This document shows positions 61,517 to 64,000 of a DNA stretch of 64,000 bases, one piece after another. The position numbers and the translations under genes are program-made. How positions within the stretch are numbered: position 1 is the stretch's first letter; each line of letters starts with the position of its first letter. Where the stretch lies: positions 496,001-560,000 of the forward strand of contig NZ_JAHBGD010000024.1 of NCBI RefSeq assembly GCF_018390605.1, in the 5' to 3' direction. The notes under the pieces were generated by a model. The model did not search any database and was not told the origin of the DNA. It saw only the letters and a list, made by a program, of their open reading frames with translations. The stretch comes from Ancylobacter defluvii. Lineage in GTDB: Bacteria; Pseudomonadota; Alphaproteobacteria; Rhizobiales; Xanthobacteraceae.

Positions 61517-61838
61517 TTATGCCTGTACTTCACTTTTCGCGTCATTCCGCCCCGCCGTCAATCGGGAAAACCCGATCGTGCGATCACAGGAACGAATATT
61601 CACCTTCGCACGCTCACAGTTTTTATGATTTCTAGTCTGGGAAGGTCACTTTTTATATGAATTCCAGACTGACGGGCATCTGAACACTGGTCGATGTCAT
61701 GCCCATCGCGCCATTACCCCAATGAGACCCTTCTTCCGGCTTCCCGAAGCATCCGCGTCACGCGGGCGGCACCGCCGCGCGGCATTCGCGAGCCCGGCGA
61801 CAGTCCGGCAACGGCCCGGTCCCTTTCGACCTTGAGCC
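61517..61838. other. Intergenic region, AT-rich part
   Basis: No gene is visible here. The stretch of about 61600-61680 is T-rich and contains a 7-bp inverted repeat (AGTCTGG at 61635-61641, CCAGACT at 61665-61671) and a hairpin-like word (ATCGGGAAAACCCGAT) near 61560. The minus-strand GNAT gene ends at 61839. Confidence 0.4.
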
Positions 61839-62486
61839 TCAGCCGTGCCGCTCCTCGTCGGCATCGCGCACCAGCGTCGGGCGGGCCGGGGTCGGCGCCG
61901 GTGCCACCGGGTCGCTGGAGAGCCGCCCGAACAAGAGATGGTCCTGCCACACGCCGTTGATGCAGAGATATTCCCGGCCATAGCCCTCGCGGCGGAAGCC
62001 GACCCGCTGCAGCAGCCGGATCGAGGGCTGGTTGCTCGGCAGGCAGGCGGCCTCGATGCGCCGCAGGCCCAGCGTGCCATGCGCATAGGGCAGAAGCGCG
62101 CGCACCGCCGCCGTCATGTGGCCCTTGCCGGCGAAGGGCGCGCCCATCCAGTAGCCGAGATTCGCCGTCTGCGTCACGCCGCGCCGCACATTCGACAGCG
62201 ACAGCCCGCCGAGCAGCACCCGGTCGGCCGCCCGCAGCACGAGGAACGGATAGGCGTTGTCCTCCTTGAGATCGCGGGCATAGCGGCGCATACGGCGGCG
62301 AAACGCGCCGCGCGTCAGGTCGTGCGCCGGCCACAGCGGCTCCCAGGGGGCGAGGAAGCTGCGGCTCTCCTCGCGCAGCGTCGCCCAGGCGGCGAAGTCC
62401 GACATTTGCGGCACGCGCAGGATGACGCCTTCGCCCTCGATCAGCGAGGGCGGTTCCGGCCAGGAAACGCTGCGGAACAGAGCCAT
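61839..62486 (-). CDS. GNAT family N-acetyltransferase (RimJ/RimL-like)
   Basis: The 215-residue protein is a GNAT acetyltransferase of the RimJ/RimL group, which moves acetyl from acetyl-CoA to protein N-termini or small amines. Family motifs include ILRVPQMSDFAAWATLR at the start, LGYWMGAPFAGKGHMTAAV (acetyl-CoA site, about residues 110-128) and RRIEAACLPSNQPSIRLLQRVGFRREGYGREYL, given by position 140-172. The substrate is unknown. It lies 30 bases after the M16 peptidase on the same strand, so it may be cotranscribed with it and thrC. Confidence 0.9.
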   Translation of the reverse strand: MALFRSVSWPEPPSLIEGEGVILRVPQMSDFAAWATLREESRSFLAPWEPLWPAHDLTRGAFRRRMRRYARDLKEDNAYPFLVLRAADRVLLGGLSLSNVRRGVTQTANLGYWMGAPFAGKGHMTAAVRALLPYAHGTLGLRRIEAACLPSNQPSIRLLQRVGFRREGYGREYLCINGVWQDHLLFGRLSSDPVAPAPTPARPTLVRDADEERHG

Positions 62487-62516
62487 GGGACGACAGGTAA
62501 ACTCAGCCCGAGGGAT

Positions 62517-63815
62517 TCAGGCTGACCCCAGACGTTCGGCGAAGCGGGCCGCGGTTTCAAGAGGCTTTTGCGGTCCCAGCGCCGCGAAAGTGGGCCGGGT
62601 GCCCGCTTTGCCGCCGGCAAGCAGCCGCCGCCCGGCCGCGCGGGCGTCCTCCAGCGTCACCGCCTCCACCTTGGCGACGATCTCCTCCAGCGGGATCGGC
62701 CGGCCGAAGGCCAGCATCTGCCGCGCGAGCTGGTCGGCGCGCGCGCCGGAGCTCTCCAGCGCCGCCAGCAGCCCGACCTTGGCCTGCGCCTTGGAGCGGT
62801 TGAGCTCCGCCTCGGTGAGGGTCTCCACCGTTTCGCCGATCTCGTCGACGACGACATTGACCAGTTCGCCGAGGTCGCCAGCATCGGTGCCGGCATAGAC
62901 GCCGAACAGCCCGGTGTCGCCATAGCTCCAGTGGAAGGCATAGACCGCGTAGCAGAGCCCGCGCTTCTCCCGCACCTCCTGGAACAGCCGCGACGACATG
63001 CCGCCGCCGAGGATGTTGGTGAACACCTGCAGCGCGTGGATGCCGGGATCGCGATAGGACAGGCCCTCGAGGCCGACCAGCACATGCGCCTGTTCGAGGT
63101 CGCGCCCGCCGCCGATCTCGACGCCACCCTGATAGACCGCCGCCACCGGGGTCGGCTTGTCGCCCACCGGCAGGCCGGCGAGGCGGCGGGCGGCCTCCTC
63201 GACCAGACGGTCATGGTCGATCGCCCCGGCGCCGGCGACGATCATCCGGCCGGTGCGGTAGTTGCGGTCGAGATAGGTGCGCAGGGCGTCCGGCCCGAAC
63301 GACTTCACGCTCGCCGGCGTGCCGAGAATGGAGCGCCCCACCGGCTGGCCGGGAAAAGCCCGCTCCTGGAACAGGTCGAACACCAGGTCGTCCGGCGTGT
63401 CGAGCGCGGCGCCGATCTCCTGGATGATGACATTGTGCTCGCGCACCAGTTCCTCGGGGTCGAAGGCCGGTTCGGTGAGGATGTCGGAGAGCACGTCGAT
63501 GGCGAGCGGCATGTCCTCGCCGAGCACCCGCGCATTGTAGGAGGTGTGCTCGACGCTGGTGGCGGCGTTGATGTCGCCGCCGACCGCCTCGATCTCCTCG
63601 GCGATGGCGCGGGCCGAACGCCGGCGCGTGCCCTTGAACGCCATGTGCTCGAGCAGGTGCGAGATGCCGTGCTCGCCGGACGCCTCGTCGCGAGAGCCTG
63701 CCCCGGTCCAGATGCCGAGCGAGGCGGTGGCGAGGTGGCCCATGGCGTCGCTGATGACGGTGACGCCGTTCTCCAGCGTGGTGATGCGCGGCTCGTTCAT
63801 GTCGATATCACTCAT
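62517..63815 (-). CDS. M16 family zinc metallopeptidase (processing-peptidase-like)
   Basis: The 432-residue protein is an M16B peptidase related to the mitochondrial processing peptidase beta subunit. The inverted zinc motif HLLEH (His53, Glu56, His57) and downstream glutamate region (EHNVIIQEI) are intact. GGDINAATSVEHTSYNARVL and the glycine-rich GGGMSSRLFQEVREKRGLCYAVYAFH (given by position) are typical. No signal peptide is seen. The ATG overlaps the thrC stop by four bases (ATGA), a pairing often seen in rhizobia. The substrates in bacteria are mostly unknown. Confidence 0.93.
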   Translation of the reverse strand: MSDIDMNEPRITTLENGVTVISDAMGHLATASLGIWTGAGSRDEASGEHGISHLLEHMAFKGTRRRSARAIAEEIEAVGGDINAATSVEHTSYNARVLGEDMPLAIDVLSDILTEPAFDPEELVREHNVIIQEIGAALDTPDDLVFDLFQERAFPGQPVGRSILGTPASVKSFGPDALRTYLDRNYRTGRMIVAGAGAIDHDRLVEEAARRLAGLPVGDKPTPVAAVYQGGVEIGGGRDLEQAHVLVGLEGLSYRDPGIHALQVFTNILGGGMSSRLFQEVREKRGLCYAVYAFHWSYGDTGLFGVYAGTDAGDLGELVNVVVDEIGETVETLTEAELNRSKAQAKVGLLAALESSGARADQLARQMLAFGRPIPLEEIVAKVEAVTLEDARAAGRRLLAGGKAGTRPTFAALGPQKPLETAARFAERLGSA

Positions 63816-64000
63816 GTCGCGTCGGTCGCGATGCGCGCATGCGCCTGGATGTAGCCGCGGATCGCCGTGAGGTCGTTCGGCAGCGTCGGGGTGCGCTCCG
63901 GCCGGTCGAGAAGGTCGGCCAGATGCGGCGGCAGCGCCGGCCGCTCGCCGCAGGCCTTCTCCACCGCATCGGGGAACTTGGCCGGATGCGCGGTGGAAAG
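63812..64000 (-). CDS. thrC: Threonine synthase, C-terminal end (cut by window edge)
   Basis: The 62 residues visible read LSTAHPAKFPDAVEKAC, then PALPPHLADLLDRPERTP and LPNDLTAIRGYIQAHA, and end at a TGA overlapping the M16 peptidase start. This is the C-terminal end of threonine synthase, a PLP enzyme converting O-phosphohomoserine to threonine. The rest lies beyond the window, so its length cannot be checked. Confidence 0.85.
   Translation of the reverse strand, partial: LSTAHPAKFPDAVEKACGERPALPPHLADLLDRPERTPTLPNDLTAIRGYIQAHARIATDAT

Noticed and set aside
61635..61671. 7-bp inverted repeat as an operator
   Set aside because: The arms are short with 23 bases between them and no downstream start at a suitable distance; it may be chance.
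61600..61680. AT-rich strip as a replication origin
   Set aside because: No DnaA-box cluster or origin-linked gene is seen; it is more likely a promoter or transcript-end region.

Overview
The window is ordinary chromosomal DNA of a high-GC alphaproteobacterium of the order Hyphomicrobiales (Rhizobiales). A member of the Xanthobacteraceae (Ancylobacter/Starkeya/Xanthobacter-like) is my best guess, but this is inference from gene content. The evidence is: strong G/C third-position bias, a tRNA-His with A73 and no G at position -1, Irr-type iron boxes, two PHA phasins, a PdhS-like kinase, a CIRCE-controlled groESL operon, and an ETF-ubiquinone oxidoreductase. Nearly all of it is protein-coding. 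I see no CRISPR array, rRNA, intact insertion sequence or prophage.

Layout. 0.3-8.5 kb: msrB and an oligopeptidase B overlap, then sodB, secreted small proteins, a ZntB-like transporter and folP-folK. 8.6-20.7 kb: a HerA-like ATPase, an M20 peptidase, a class IV aminotransferase, CsbD, MeaB, a response regulator overlapping pyroglutamyl peptidase, a PQQ-type dehydrogenase with its cytochrome c, a TauE/TIGR02186 pair, and an AtzG-AtzE amidase pair. 20.8-23.1 kb: tRNA-His followed by a gene-poor, partly AT-rich strip with an orphan BrnA-like antitoxin, a DUF6481 protein and a frameshifted Hint-domain pseudogene. 23.4-30.2 kb: a universal stress protein, thiX, a PAS-GGDEF cyclase coupled to a YcaQ-like protein, a TPP riboswitch with thiY, and a ClC exchanger. 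30.2-38.9 kb: an SbmA/YddA-like ABC exporter, phnCDE behind a Pho-box-like site, a pepsin-like secreted protein and ETF-QO. 39-45.2 kb: a family 4 uracil-DNA glycosylase, cydAB, rnhB, marC and a dienelactone hydrolase. 45.3-57 kb: tandem repeats behind groEL, groESL with CIRCE, phasin genes with a PhaR-like operator, a PdhS-like kinase, an AsmA protein and acetoacetate-CoA ligase. 57-64 kb: an iron uptake/storage cluster (fbpAB, bfr, bfd) with three Irr-type boxes, then a GNAT, an M16 peptidase and the end of thrC.

Functional themes. Iron: fbpA, bfr and bfd each have an Irr-box-like sequence upstream, of graded quality; the bfd copy is a perfect 19-bp palindrome. Storage polymer: a phasin, a PhaF-like phasin with a histone-like tail, and acetoacetate-CoA ligase lie within 10 kb. 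Thiamin: a riboswitch with a ribosome-binding-site hairpin precedes thiY, while the cognate permease thiX lies 2.4 kb upstream and no ThiZ ATPase is present. Phosphate starvation: phnCDE are present without C-P lyase genes.

I did not find a convincing new multi-gene system. The best leads are the tandem repeats that copy the groEL 3' end, the PhaF-like phasin with its palindromic operator, the thiY expression platform, the AtzEG pair outside a triazine context, and the decayed strip after tRNA-His.
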